Below the pieces are notes generated by a model. That model worked only from the letters and a program-made list of their open reading frames with translations, ran no database searches and had not been told where the DNA came from. Positions 36,451 to 45,082 of a stretch of 64,000 nt of DNA are shown here, in pieces. The stretch spans positions 1 through 64,000 of the forward strand of contig NZ_JAGGJV010000013.1 in the NCBI RefSeq assembly GCF_017873135.1, read 5' to 3'. Origin of the DNA: Rhizobium herbae (GTDB taxonomy: Bacteria; Pseudomonadota; Alphaproteobacteria; Rhizobiales; Rhizobiaceae). Position numbers and translations under genes: made by a program. Each line of letters starts with the position of its first letter. Within the stretch, counting starts at the first letter, position 1.

Positions 36451-37932
36451 TCAGTGCACCACTTCGCTCTGTTGCGGTTGCGGTTGCGGTTGCGGCATGC
36501 GCGCGCGCGCGATGAGATTGCTCGTCGACTGATCCACTTCAAGGTCGACCAGCACGACTCGTCCCCCGTAGCTGTGGACGAACGAACTGCCCACGACCGT
36601 ATCGACTGTGTAGTCGGCGCCCTTGAAGATAATGTCCGGACGCAGCACCTGGATCAGCTCCATCGGTGTATCGTCTTCAAACAGCATGACCATATCAACG
36701 GAATTGAGGGCGGCAATGACAACGGCCCGCGACCCTTCCACCTGAACCGGCCGCTCCGGCCCTTTCAGGCGGCGGACCGACGAATCAGTGTTGAGCCCGA
36801 CGATGAGACGGTCGCATTGCGCCTTGGCGGCTTTGAGAAGTTTCACATGCCCTGGGTGAAGGATATCGAAGCAACCATTCGTAAACCCGACCGTGAGCCC
36901 CTCCCGTCGCCATGCTTCGCGACGCGCGTAGGCCAGGGAAAGTGTCCCGAGCTTCTCTTCTCTCCTGGCCGGCTCGGCATCCACCAGAAGTGCGCCGGCA
37001 AGTTCTTCCGCCGTGACGGTCGCGGTTCCACTCTTGGCGACGGCGACGGACGCGGCGATGTTGGCGATGGTCATTGCCTTCGGCAGGGTCTCGCCGGCTG
37101 CGAGCGACAGGGAAAGTGTCGCGACCACCGTATCGCCGGCGCCCGATACGTCCCGCACGAGGTGTGTAGACGCCGGCTCGTGCAGGGGCAGTGCGCCCGG
37201 CCGGAAAAGTGAAATGCCTTGCTCTGAGCGCGTGAGAACGATCGGACCGCAGAACTGGTCGAGCGCGATTTCCATGCCGGCCACGATGCCCTCTTCGCTG
37301 TCCGCCTCGATCCCGCTGGCAACGGCGAGTTCCTTGCGGTTTGGCGTGAGTACCGTGCAGCCGCGGTAATATGAGAAGTTCGGCTGCTTGGGATCAGCGA
37401 TAACCGGAATACCCCTCCGCTTGGCAGCCTCGACCATCGCGCGAACCACTCGCGGCGTGATCATGCCCTTTGCATAGTCGGAAATCACCATTGCGGCGCA
37501 ACCTTCGGCCGCCTCGTGTATGCTCGCGATAATCCCGGCTTCGGCTTCCGCGCTCATGGTCAGACTTTCGCGATCGGCACGCAGCAGGTGCCTGTCCTGG
37601 GCGAGAAAGCGGGTCTTTTCTATCGTTCGAAAGTCGGGTTGGCAGTAGAGCCTCGTTTCGATCCGCAGGTTCTTTTCGGCGTGCATGTCCCGCAGGATTG
37701 CGCCCGCAGGGTCCTTGCCGACCAGTCCCAATAGAACTGCGGTTCCTCCGAGAGAGGCAATGTTCGCCGCGACATTGCCTGCGCCGCCCATTGCCCAGTC
37801 CTCATCCAGGACCTGAAGGACGAGGGCGGGCGCCTCGGGAGAGACGCGCTGGACCGAACCACGAACATAGTGGTCGAGCATGACGTCTCCGACGACAAGA
37901 ATGCGGCAGCCAAGAAAATTGTCCACAATCAT
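36451..37932 (-). CDS. hldE: bifunctional heptose-7-phosphate kinase / heptose-1-phosphate adenylyltransferase HldE
   Basis: A 493-residue two-domain enzyme. The N-terminal PfkB-type kinase (about residues 8-315) has GGAGNVAANIASLGG and the catalytic DVSGAGDTVVATLS motif. The C-terminal nucleotidyltransferase (about 340-475) has the FTNGCFDILHPGH motif with the HxGH signature. It phosphorylates heptose-7-phosphate at C1 and later adenylates heptose-1-phosphate to ADP-heptose. The extreme C-terminus is a Pro-Gln repeat encoded by four GTTGCG hexamers. The start overlaps the AGE-family gene by 4 bases. Confidence 0.93.
   Translation of the reverse strand: MIVDNFLGCRILVVGDVMLDHYVRGSVQRVSPEAPALVLQVLDEDWAMGGAGNVAANIASLGGTAVLLGLVGKDPAGAILRDMHAEKNLRIETRLYCQPDFRTIEKTRFLAQDRHLLRADRESLTMSAEAEAGIIASIHEAAEGCAAMVISDYAKGMITPRVVRAMVEAAKRRGIPVIADPKQPNFSYYRGCTVLTPNRKELAVASGIEADSEEGIVAGMEIALDQFCGPIVLTRSEQGISLFRPGALPLHEPASTHLVRDVSGAGDTVVATLSLSLAAGETLPKAMTIANIAASVAVAKSGTATVTAEELAGALLVDAEPARREEKLGTLSLAYARREAWRREGLTVGFTNGCFDILHPGHVKLLKAAKAQCDRLIVGLNTDSSVRRLKGPERPVQVEGSRAVVIAALNSVDMVMLFEDDTPMELIQVLRPDIIFKGADYTVDTVVGSSFVHSYGGRVVLVDLEVDQSTSNLIARARMPQPQPQPQQSEVVH
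36471..36494. repeat. hexanucleotide tandem repeat (4 x GTTGCG) next to a CG-dinucleotide run
   Basis: Four perfect GTTGCG units lie in the 3' end of hldE and encode a Pro-Gln tail. They are followed almost immediately by an alternating GC tract (about 36499-36511) encoding Arg-Ala-Arg. Unit number could change by slippage without shifting the frame, whereas slippage in the dinucleotide tract would. Confidence 0.8.
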
Positions 37933-39122
37933 TGCAGCGCTCCATGGCTCGTGCTTTCGCCAGCCCAGAGGCGCTCAAGGCGCATAAGCTCGGCGGTTGC
38001 TAGGAAGAGGTGATAAAGGGTGCTTGCGGGAATGGCGGATACGCATGGCCGGCCGGTCACGTCGAGATGGTCGATCCAGCATCCGCGTGGCGCGATGCCG
38101 AGATACTTATCGAGCAGTACACTCAGCACGGTCGTCACGCAGTCTTTGTCGAAGGCGCCGTCGAACTCGGCGCGGGCAAGGAGCGCTTTCAGCCTCTCCG
38201 TTTGCGGCCACGATCGGTGGCGGCCGGACCGGACGCTGCCGTCGCTCAACAGCTCATCGTGGATGAGACCCGTCGCGCTATCGACACCATATTGCTGAGC
38301 GAAGGCAAATAAACGTTCTGCCGCGTCGCGCGCGTCATGACCGGTCATCTGCTCGGCGTGGCGAAGGAGCCAATACCACTCAAAGTGGTGTCCCGGCTCA
38401 ACAACATGCCCGTAGTCTCCGCCAATCCGGCTCCATTTCTCGTCATAATATTCGGCAATGGTCCCAGTCGTAGGGTCGAAGAGCCGCTCTTGGAAGAGAA
38501 GAGCAATTTGCCTGATACGCTGTGCGACGTCAGTGGTCGGATGGACTGCTTTGACGGCGAGCAGCGCCTCGAACATGTGCATGTGTGGGTTCTGCAGCAG
38601 TCGGCCGTCGTCGGGAACCCGGCTTTTCCAACCCTCGCCGTCAAGACGGCCGAAATGGTCGTCGATCGCCTGCAGGGTACGGTCAATCCACGGAATGAGG
38701 TCATTCTTGCCCGTTGCCCTGGTCCACCACGCGAAAGCCAGAAGAACAAAGGCCTGATCGTAAAGATCGAGGTCCGAGTCGACGATTCCGCCGGTTTCAC
38801 CCATTGAGACCGCCCAACCACCGCCCTTCAGCCAGCCGTGCGCGATCAGAAAATCAAGGCCGTTCCGGGCGGTGCGAAGGCCCGGATCGAAGCCAAGAGT
38901 GTAGGCATGACTGAAGACGTAGATCTGGCGCGCATGGACGCGGGTTCGTTTGAAACCGACGGCTTTGGGTTTGCCGTCGAGATCGAGCGTCTCGATAAAA
39001 CCACGATCGCCATCGACGCCAACCGTGCTCCAGAACGGCAATGCTTCGAGGAAGACCCAGTCCTTCAGTCGGCGGCAAAGCCCGGCAAGATTCGGCCGCC
39101 GCTCCAGCGTGATGACGTTCAT
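37929..39122 (-). CDS. AGE-family (N-acylglucosamine 2-epimerase / aldose-ketose isomerase) protein
   Basis: A 397-residue (alpha/alpha)6-barrel protein. Conserved elements include RVHARQIYVFSHAYTLG near the N-terminus, QNPHMHMFEALLA around residue 190 with the catalytic His, and VVEPGHHFEWYWLL with a second His pair. Relatives isomerise mannose/fructose, epimerise N-acylglucosamine or act on cellobiose. The exact reaction is unknown. Its stop overlaps hldE's start by ATGA, and its own start overlaps the pyruvyl-transferase stop. It may therefore supply or isomerise the sugar used in the heptose branch, because no gmhA-like isomerase is present here. Confidence 0.85.
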   Translation of the reverse strand: MNVITLERRPNLAGLCRRLKDWVFLEALPFWSTVGVDGDRGFIETLDLDGKPKAVGFKRTRVHARQIYVFSHAYTLGFDPGLRTARNGLDFLIAHGWLKGGGWAVSMGETGGIVDSDLDLYDQAFVLLAFAWWTRATGKNDLIPWIDRTLQAIDDHFGRLDGEGWKSRVPDDGRLLQNPHMHMFEALLAVKAVHPTTDVAQRIRQIALLFQERLFDPTTGTIAEYYDEKWSRIGGDYGHVVEPGHHFEWYWLLRHAEQMTGHDARDAAERLFAFAQQYGVDSATGLIHDELLSDGSVRSGRHRSWPQTERLKALLARAEFDGAFDKDCVTTVLSVLLDKYLGIAPRGCWIDHLDVTGRPCVSAIPASTLYHLFLATAELMRLERLWAGESTSHGALQ

Positions 39123-40483
39123 GGCGCACGCTCCAATACATGAAGCAGTTGTGACACGCCTTGCCAGGCCTCCAGCAGCACCTGCTTGCGCTCATTGTCC
39201 GGAATGCCCTCAGTGACGGCCCGGCAGGCAAGTTCAACGGCAACCGGTGCGCCTGCTTGCGCCACGTCGCATAGGAACTTCTCGCGGTTGACCGACGCCA
39301 TAAACGACTGCAGCTTCCGGTCCCACGCGAGGCCGACCGCCGGCACGCCGTAGGAGTATGCGGCGATGACCGCGTGCATCCGATAGGCGACAAGGACATC
39401 GAGGCTGGAAATGATCGCGCAAAGCTCACTCGGCGTGCGCTGCACGGGGAATGAAACCGCGTCACGCCCGATGGCCAGCAGTTGTGGACGGAGATTGGCG
39501 AGGTAGGCGATATCCTCCGGGCTGCCGTTGGTGAATATGGCAACATGGAAACCCTTGCGGAGAAGACCCCGCACCAGGTCCAGATACCAATTCTCAAGGT
39601 AGAGAGGCTCTGGCGCATTGTCAGCGTGGTAGCGGATTGCGATGTGGCTCATGATGCCGACGCCGGCAACCGGAAGCTGGGTGTCGTGCGTTCTCGAAGG
39701 AGGAATGAAATCCGCAGCGAGCAGACCGGGATCGCGAACGACGATGGCCTCGAAGCCGCTGGCTTCGCCAAGTTTCCCATCCCATAGGCGCTTGGAGTCT
39801 TGGTCACGCACGAACACACCCCGTAGGAACTGGCTGGAGAACGCCTTTTTCAGCATTGCGGTCCCCCGAGGGGACCAGTCCGGCGTGACGCCTGACGCAT
39901 AAACCACGAAGGGCAGCGACAATCGTTCAGCTTCATTGATCGCCAGAGTGAGTTTCGTTGGGAAATTGAGGTCAATATCCGAAATCAGATTACCGCCGCC
40001 GATCACAACAGCACTAGCGCCCTGGAGGTGACTGGAATAGTGCGGCCGCCACTTTCTGCGCGCCTGAATAGCCAGTGGCACCCGGACAAACTGCTGTCGC
40101 AACCATTTCGGCATCATGTCGAGTGTCGACATGATTTGGAGCCGTCCCGCCATACCCTCGCCATAGACCTGCCGTGCGGCGAGGTCGATCGACCAGGTGT
40201 CTCTGCTAGCTCCGAGCGTCATCAACGCCTTTTCCAGGCATTCCGAGAGCAGGCCATCGCCAAGATTTGGACTGTATTTGACGTTGAAAAGCCGGATGCG
40301 CAACGGCCCAACCGCGTCGTGTTTGGGCGGAACGCGCCCGGACGCATCGATAGCGGACTTCCCGGTTGGCTGAAGCGCCACAGGCATAACCGCACCTTCG
40401 GCCGCCCCCTTATCGAGGAGGAAGGAACGGCTCGGGAGCATCTCAGGGTTATTGGTCTGGATGCCTTGAAAGCCAGTCGACAT
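39119..40483 (-). CDS. polysaccharide pyruvyl transferase family protein
   Basis: A 454-residue protein of the PS_pyruv_trans family (relatives CsaB, WcaK, ExoV). Typical features are the SPNLGDGLLSECLEKAL motif after a variable N-terminus, GGGNLISD, and the C-terminal DVLVAYRMHAVIAAYSYGVP segment with the conserved R-x-H. Members move pyruvate from phosphoenolpyruvate to a sugar as a ketal. In this locus that would give a pyruvylated EPS repeat. ATG 40483 has GAAGGAG at good spacing and overlaps the end of hldD by 35 bases. Confidence 0.87.
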   Translation of the reverse strand: MSTGFQGIQTNNPEMLPSRSFLLDKGAAEGAVMPVALQPTGKSAIDASGRVPPKHDAVGPLRIRLFNVKYSPNLGDGLLSECLEKALMTLGASRDTWSIDLAARQVYGEGMAGRLQIMSTLDMMPKWLRQQFVRVPLAIQARRKWRPHYSSHLQGASAVVIGGGNLISDIDLNFPTKLTLAINEAERLSLPFVVYASGVTPDWSPRGTAMLKKAFSSQFLRGVFVRDQDSKRLWDGKLGEASGFEAIVVRDPGLLAADFIPPSRTHDTQLPVAGVGIMSHIAIRYHADNAPEPLYLENWYLDLVRGLLRKGFHVAIFTNGSPEDIAYLANLRPQLLAIGRDAVSFPVQRTPSELCAIISSLDVLVAYRMHAVIAAYSYGVPAVGLAWDRKLQSFMASVNREKFLCDVAQAGAPVAVELACRAVTEGIPDNERKQVLLEAWQGVSQLLHVLERAP

Positions 40484-41450
40484 AACTTGTCACTCCTTCT
40501 TCCAATGATTGAAAATTGGGGGCGAGACCACTCGACACCAGCCGCGTCGTGTCGGCTTGGGTGAAATATTGATAGCGACCGCGCAGGCACTCTGGCATAT
40601 CCACGTATTCGATCTGCGGGGGAGCGCCGGCGGCGGTGAATGCGGCGACAGCAAGATCGCGGAACGAACGCGCCTGGCCGGTTCCAACATTGAAAATGCC
40701 GCCGATAGTCGGAGCATCAAGGACGCGGCGGACGACATGCACGCAGTCATCGACATGAATGAAATCGCGCATCTGACCGCCATCGGCATAGTCTGGGTGG
40801 TGGGATTTGAAGAGGCGGATTGGTTCGCCGGCCACTACATCCGGCCATATCTGGTGGATGACGGATCGCATGTCGAGCTTGTGGCTTTCGTGCGGACCGT
40901 AGACATTGAAGAATTTCAGACCCGCCCAACGAAGCGGAACAGTCTTGCCGCGAGCAACATCGGCGGCGATACGTCGGTCGACGACATGCTTGCTCCATCC
41001 GTATGGGTTGAGCGGTGCCAGTTTCGCCAAACCCGTTTCACTGTCGTCGCCGGTGAAGCCCTGGGAACCGTCGCCGTAAGTGGCGGCAGACGAGGCATAG
41101 ACGAAAGTTACGTCGTTCAGACGGCAATGATCCCAAAGATCGAGCGACAGGCGAACATTGTTGCTGACGATGCGGTCCACGTCGCGCTCCGTCGTGGCAG
41201 AAATCGCGCCCATATGCACAATCGCCTCGACCGCGCCTAGATTCCGCGCGAGCCATGCCATAAGGTTTTCCGGACTTATGATGTCTTCCAACCGAACTCC
41301 CGCGAGGTTGCGCCAGCGGTTGTCCGTTCCGAACCAGTCGCACGCCACAATCGACGCGCCATCGCTAGCGAGCGAGTGCGCAATGTTGGAGCCGATAAAT
41401 CCGGCTGCGCCAGTCACCACAATGAGCTTATTGTTCAAAAGACTGGACAT
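40449..41450 (-). CDS. hldD: ADP-glyceromanno-heptose 6-epimerase HldD
   Basis: A 333-residue extended SDR. The cofactor loop is TGAAGFIGSNIAHSLA, the catalytic pair is in NPYGWSKHVVD, and ANNVRLSLDLW, GLKFFNVYGPHE and FNVGTGQARSF are the conserved blocks of the RfaD/HldD branch. It would convert ADP-D-glycero-D-manno-heptose to the L-glycero form, the usual donor for heptosyltransferases. GGGAG lies 7 bases before ATG 41450, and the stop of the GT4 gene upstream (41453) is adjacent. Together with HldE and GmhB this makes most of an ADP-heptose pathway. Confidence 0.9.
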   Translation of the reverse strand: MSSLLNNKLIVVTGAAGFIGSNIAHSLASDGASIVACDWFGTDNRWRNLAGVRLEDIISPENLMAWLARNLGAVEAIVHMGAISATTERDVDRIVSNNVRLSLDLWDHCRLNDVTFVYASSAATYGDGSQGFTGDDSETGLAKLAPLNPYGWSKHVVDRRIAADVARGKTVPLRWAGLKFFNVYGPHESHKLDMRSVIHQIWPDVVAGEPIRLFKSHHPDYADGGQMRDFIHVDDCVHVVRRVLDAPTIGGIFNVGTGQARSFRDLAVAAFTAAGAPPQIEYVDMPECLRGRYQYFTQADTTRLVSSGLAPNFQSLEEGVTSYVDWLSRHPDQ

Positions 41451-41452
41451 CC

Positions 41453-42835
41453 TCATGCTCCCGCGAGCAGATTTAGATAGTGGTCTATAAGAGCGTCGCG
41501 CCATTCCTCCGGAGAGGTGGCCAGTTGCGTTGCTCGGTTAAATGCCCTTTCACTCATCGCCTGGATGTCGACACGAGGCATCTCGGCGAGATGTCGCAGC
41601 GTCGCGGCAAATATGGGGGATTTCGACGTGTCGCAGGCTATTGCAATTCCGGCGGCAGCCATCTCGTCAGCAAGATAGGCCTTGTCGGAGAGGATGACCG
41701 GGACGCCACTCTGGGATGCCTCAACGGCAACCAGGCCAAAGGGCTCGGGATAACGTGTCGGCATAAGCAGCGCGCGTGCCCTGCGGACATGTTCTGCGAT
41801 TTGGCTGTGGCTTTGCCAGCCGAGGACCTGAACATTCTCGCCGTAACCGGAAAGGCGCTCCTTCAGCGGGCCATCGCCTATGATAGTGAGCGTCACGCCT
41901 GCAGCTGCGGCTGCTTTGACGGCATCCTCGATGCCTTTTTCAGGCTCCAGCCGCCCAATGAAAAAGAACTCCGAATTGTTCTCGACGCAGATGCGCTCCT
42001 TCCGATAGGGAATTACCGGATTCCTCAAGGTATGAAGCATTTCAGCCGGATAGCCGGACCGTTCAAATGCCGGTGCCATCTTCTCGTGCAGAAGAAGAAC
42101 GCGCCGGGAAGAGGCGCCCTTTCGAAGAAGAATCGAACGCAATCGGGCAGAACGGCCAGCGCGCCACAATTTCTGCCCATAGCTACGCTTGTCGCAGCGG
42201 CTGGCCATGCAACGGGGACCGAGAGGACGGCACTCGCACGGTGTCTGCGAAGGGTAGTTGTAAAACGCGCCGTTCGGGCAGGCGAGAAAGAAATCGTGCG
42301 CGTGAAGGAGGCTCCGCCCGGCCACGCGCGAAAGAGCGACGAATATCGCCGGCGACATGATTTTCGACCAGCCATGGACGTGGTAGACCGTGCTGACTGT
42401 ATCGTGCGCGTCGATCCAGCGTTCAAGCATCACTTTTGCGTCGGCATTGTGGATCCCCGTCACCAGTGCGCGCCTGCGGTCCCCCGTCAGAATGTGTTCG
42501 CCCCCAAGCGCCAAGATCTCGACATCGAGCGCAGCCAAATCGGGATTTTCCCCGTCGTCTCCGCAGACATAAGTGACCGGAATGCCCAGTTGCCGGAACA
42601 GTCGCACCGACAGCAAAGCCAACCCTGTACCGCCGCCTTTGGCGATCGAAAGGTCGTTGATAACGACGATACGGTCGATGGTATTTTCGCCGTTTTTCCG
42701 GCTGTTCTGCGCGGCATCGCTCTCCCTACGCGTAGCATTGCCGGCGCTTGGCAGCGGCAACACAGCTGAAACAAATCCTTCGGCGCGTAGCGCTGGTTCT
42801 ACTCTTTCGACTGCGGAGAGGGAAAATTCACACAT
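41453..42835 (-). CDS. glycosyltransferase family 4 (GT-B)
   Basis: A 460-residue glycosyltransferase. The C-terminal Glycos_transf_1 domain has the donor-binding pattern FFIGRLEPEKGIEDAV, LTIIGDGPLKE and the EX7E region PEPFGLVAVEASQSGVPVI. The N-terminal domain begins IVVINDLSIAKGGGTGLALL, an acceptor-side loop, after about 50 extra residues. A Cys-rich insertion near residue 200 (TPCECRPLGPRCMASRCDKR) is characteristic of one GT4 subgroup. CGGAG six bases before the ATG fixes the start. It probably adds a sugar to the lipid-linked EPS repeat. Confidence 0.9.
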   Translation of the reverse strand: MCEFSLSAVERVEPALRAEGFVSAVLPLPSAGNATRRESDAAQNSRKNGENTIDRIVVINDLSIAKGGGTGLALLSVRLFRQLGIPVTYVCGDDGENPDLAALDVEILALGGEHILTGDRRRALVTGIHNADAKVMLERWIDAHDTVSTVYHVHGWSKIMSPAIFVALSRVAGRSLLHAHDFFLACPNGAFYNYPSQTPCECRPLGPRCMASRCDKRSYGQKLWRAGRSARLRSILLRKGASSRRVLLLHEKMAPAFERSGYPAEMLHTLRNPVIPYRKERICVENNSEFFFIGRLEPEKGIEDAVKAAAAAGVTLTIIGDGPLKERLSGYGENVQVLGWQSHSQIAEHVRRARALLMPTRYPEPFGLVAVEASQSGVPVILSDKAYLADEMAAAGIAIACDTSKSPIFAATLRHLAEMPRVDIQAMSERAFNRATQLATSPEEWRDALIDHYLNLLAGA

Positions 42836-43058
42836 TGGCAGCTCCGGGCGTCTTCACGACACATTGCGGGACTGCCGCCGCGGGCTTTCCCGGAGATGTT
42901 GCAATTGCGGTGACCGAACGCCACGCCGGCAGCATGATGATCAGCGTCGGGTTAGCGCTGCCCGCGGCTACGACGGCGCGGATGTTCCAGCGCGAGACAT
43001 CGTCGTCTTCCGAAGATCCGTTAGTGTATTTCCAACTGTCCAAGGGCTGCGCGATCAT
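42828..43058 (-). CDS. small unassigned protein coupled between acyltransferase and glycosyltransferase genes
   Basis: A 76-codon frame whose ATG overlaps the stop of the acyltransferase gene (ATGA at 43055-43058) and whose stop overlaps the start of the glycosyltransferase gene by 8 bases. This perfect fit between two real genes makes it likely to be translated. The product (SEDDDVSRWNIRAVVAAG, NPTLIIMLPAWRSVTAIATS) has one hydrophobic stretch but no convincing signal peptide. I recognise no family. It could be a small EPS-associated protein or just a coupling ORF. Confidence 0.5.
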   Translation of the reverse strand: MIAQPLDSWKYTNGSSEDDDVSRWNIRAVVAAGSANPTLIIMLPAWRSVTAIATSPGKPAAAVPQCVVKTPGAANV

Positions 43059-44188
43059 GACCGCCCCCCATATCTTTGCCCCCGGCTGTCGTCGCCGAAC
43101 CCGGCGAACCCGGCGAGGCCGAGACTGTCCATCAATCTCAGCGCGAGCAAAGGACCGGATAGTCCTGCCACCGTACCCGCTGCGAGAAGCACGGTGGCAT
43201 CGGTGACGCCGAGATGGACCATTGCCAAGCGCGCGGCGCCGATAAACGGGACGTGCATGCAGAAAATGGCCAGCGTTTCCGACGAAATCGTCAGGACTGC
43301 AGTGGGAACCGTCCAGTTCTGGATTTCTGTGACCAGATAACAGGCACTGAGAACGGCTGCGCTTGCGCTGAGTGCAGCAAGCGTTCCGACCGCTGAATGA
43401 TAGGATAGATCCAGCTCTGTCAGTACGATGACAGCGGCGAGGAAGCAGACCGTCATAAGAATTGCGAAGGCGCCGACGAACTTAGTAGGGGGCCTCCACC
43501 TCACCGGGAGGCTCGCATCATTGGACAAGACTGACGGGGCAAGAAAGAAGCCGGTTGCAAAATATAGTTGGTGCTCACCAAATCTGACGAACTGCAATCC
43601 TGCGCCGGTCTGATGATCGCTCAGCCAAAGAAGATAGATCAGGTGAATGACAAAAGACCAAAACAGCATTTTGTCGGGCGTGAAACGCCAATATTCGACA
43701 GCTAATCCAGAGGCAAGCATGCAAAGAAGCAGGGTGTACAGAAACCAGAAGATGCTCACGGGTTGAAGTGGCAAAAGCAGAATGCCGGCCAGCGCATCGC
43801 CCGGACTGACGGGCGTATTGGCCAAATTTGCAGCCAGGACGATAAGCCCAAGCAATACAATGGACCAGACCAGGCAAGGCTGTACAAGCCGAAGCGTGCG
43901 CGCCTTCCAGGAAAGCATGAACGGACGTCGCCCGATCGACTGGGCAAAAAGCAGTCCGGAGATCAGGAAGAAGAGCGGGATATGGAAACTGTAGATGACA
44001 CGATCGAAGTCGTCCGCCGTTGCGCCTGGCATTATGCCGGCGGCCACAAGCCCGCGTTCCGTATGGCCGACAACGACCAGTACCAGGGCAACAGCACGGG
44101 CGAGGTCTATCCAGGTCTGGCGCGGCGTGCCAACGAGCCCGTCGCGTCTCCCAGCGAGAACCCTGGCGTCAGCAGATCGCGTATTCAT
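43055..44188 (-). CDS. acyltransferase 3 family membrane protein
   Basis: A 377-residue protein of the Acyl_transf_3/OafA group with about ten membrane helices. The catalytic helix begins WIDLARAVALVLVVVGHTER with the conserved His, and DRVIYSFHIPLFFLISGLLF carries the next conserved block. Such proteins transfer acetyl, succinyl or other acyl groups to sugars of EPS or O-antigen at the membrane. It lies behind the Crp/Fnr regulator gene, overlapping its stop by 20 bases. I used ATG 44188; an upstream frame to 44236 would run deeper into the regulator gene. Confidence 0.9.
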   Translation of the reverse strand: MNTRSADARVLAGRRDGLVGTPRQTWIDLARAVALVLVVVGHTERGLVAAGIMPGATADDFDRVIYSFHIPLFFLISGLLFAQSIGRRPFMLSWKARTLRLVQPCLVWSIVLLGLIVLAANLANTPVSPGDALAGILLLPLQPVSIFWFLYTLLLCMLASGLAVEYWRFTPDKMLFWSFVIHLIYLLWLSDHQTGAGLQFVRFGEHQLYFATGFFLAPSVLSNDASLPVRWRPPTKFVGAFAILMTVCFLAAVIVLTELDLSYHSAVGTLAALSASAAVLSACYLVTEIQNWTVPTAVLTISSETLAIFCMHVPFIGAARLAMVHLGVTDATVLLAAGTVAGLSGPLLALRLMDSLGLAGFAGFGDDSRGQRYGGRS

Positions 44189-44867
44189 GGAGCGCTCGCG
44201 GATTGGTGATGGTGATCGTGCCTGGTGATAGATCAACTATTCTGCTGCGTTCCCACTCCCTCAGGCATCTGTTCACCTTTTCGCGCGATGCCGGCAACAT
44301 CGACGCCAATTCGTGCTGGGAGATGTTGATTTTGTTTGCAACCCGCCCGCATTGGCTTTCAGCGTTGGAAAGTCTCAGCAGCGCGTTGGCCAACCGGGAG
44401 GGGATGCTGACCGATGTCAAGCAAAGGAGCCGGTCTTCCAGTTCTTTGACGCGGCGCACAACGTAATAGAGTAGATTCATACTGACTTCTGGATCAGATG
44501 CGATTGCATCTTTGACGATCTTTGCGTCCAAGGTCCAGATTTCGCAGTCGGTAAGAGCCTGAACCTCGAATGAAGGCCGGGTTTGCATCAGCACGTCGAT
44601 CTCGCCAAACACGCTACCTGGCGCCGGCGTGTCGACAACGAACTCGCGCCCATCCATTAAATATGTTAGAGTTTTAACTAATCCGCTATGTATTAGCAGA
44701 ATATAATTTGATGGTCTGTCGCTCTGTGCGATAATGTCGCCCTTAATATAATTCTTGGCGACCTTCGTCTTAAGAAGCTTTTCGGTTAGATCTTTTCCTA
44801 ACGTTGAGAAATATTCGCTTTTATCTCGACTGTAACGTCGATCAGTAGTCCCGACAGCATTTAACAT
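44169..44867 (-). CDS. Crp/Fnr-family transcriptional regulator
   Basis: A 232-residue protein with an N-terminal cyclic-nucleotide-binding-like beta roll (about residues 15-130; YILLIHSGLVKTLTYLMDGR, then PGSVFGEIDVLMQTRPS), a dimerisation helix and a C-terminal helix-turn-helix (NISQHELASMLPASREKVNR). The four N-terminal Cys of FNR are absent, so it is not an Fe-S oxygen sensor. It heads the leftward EPS block and is divergent from the ExoY-like gene, so it probably regulates EPS synthesis. The effector is unknown. Confidence 0.9.
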   Translation of the reverse strand: MLNAVGTTDRRYSRDKSEYFSTLGKDLTEKLLKTKVAKNYIKGDIIAQSDRPSNYILLIHSGLVKTLTYLMDGREFVVDTPAPGSVFGEIDVLMQTRPSFEVQALTDCEIWTLDAKIVKDAIASDPEVSMNLLYYVVRRVKELEDRLLCLTSVSIPSRLANALLRLSNAESQCGRVANKINISQHELASMLPASREKVNRCLREWERSRIVDLSPGTITITNPRALHEYAIC

Positions 44868-45082
44868 GTCGAACTCCCCAAAAAATATTTAGCCTGTCAA
44901 AGGGCGGCCACCCCAGTATCTCCTGTGTATTATTGGATTTTTCTTCTGCATTGCCGCATTTTTCTCATAATAGACAGAAAATTGCTGCACTGCATATGAC
45001 CTTGGTCACAGACAGTTTGGTCGAAATATCGTTTCTTAGTCGGACATCAAAGTAAGTTTTTTGAGAAACATGGGGGTTTCGA
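44868..45082. promoter_or_regulatory. divergent promoter region of the EPS locus with dyad TGACC-TT-GGTCA
   Basis: This AT-rich 215-base region separates the two main EPS transcription units. It contains a perfect 5-base-arm palindrome (TGACC 44997-45001, GGTCA 45004-45008), about 75 bases before the exoY-like start. Its form resembles part of a Crp/Fnr-type site, though it is not the consensus. This would be the natural place for control by the Crp/Fnr protein encoded next to it. Confidence 0.5.

Noticed and set aside
41480..42769. 429-codon plus-strand frame opposite the GT4 gene
   Set aside because: Low-complexity Arg/Ala-rich translation without motifs; the minus strand encodes a clear glycosyltransferase with a good start.
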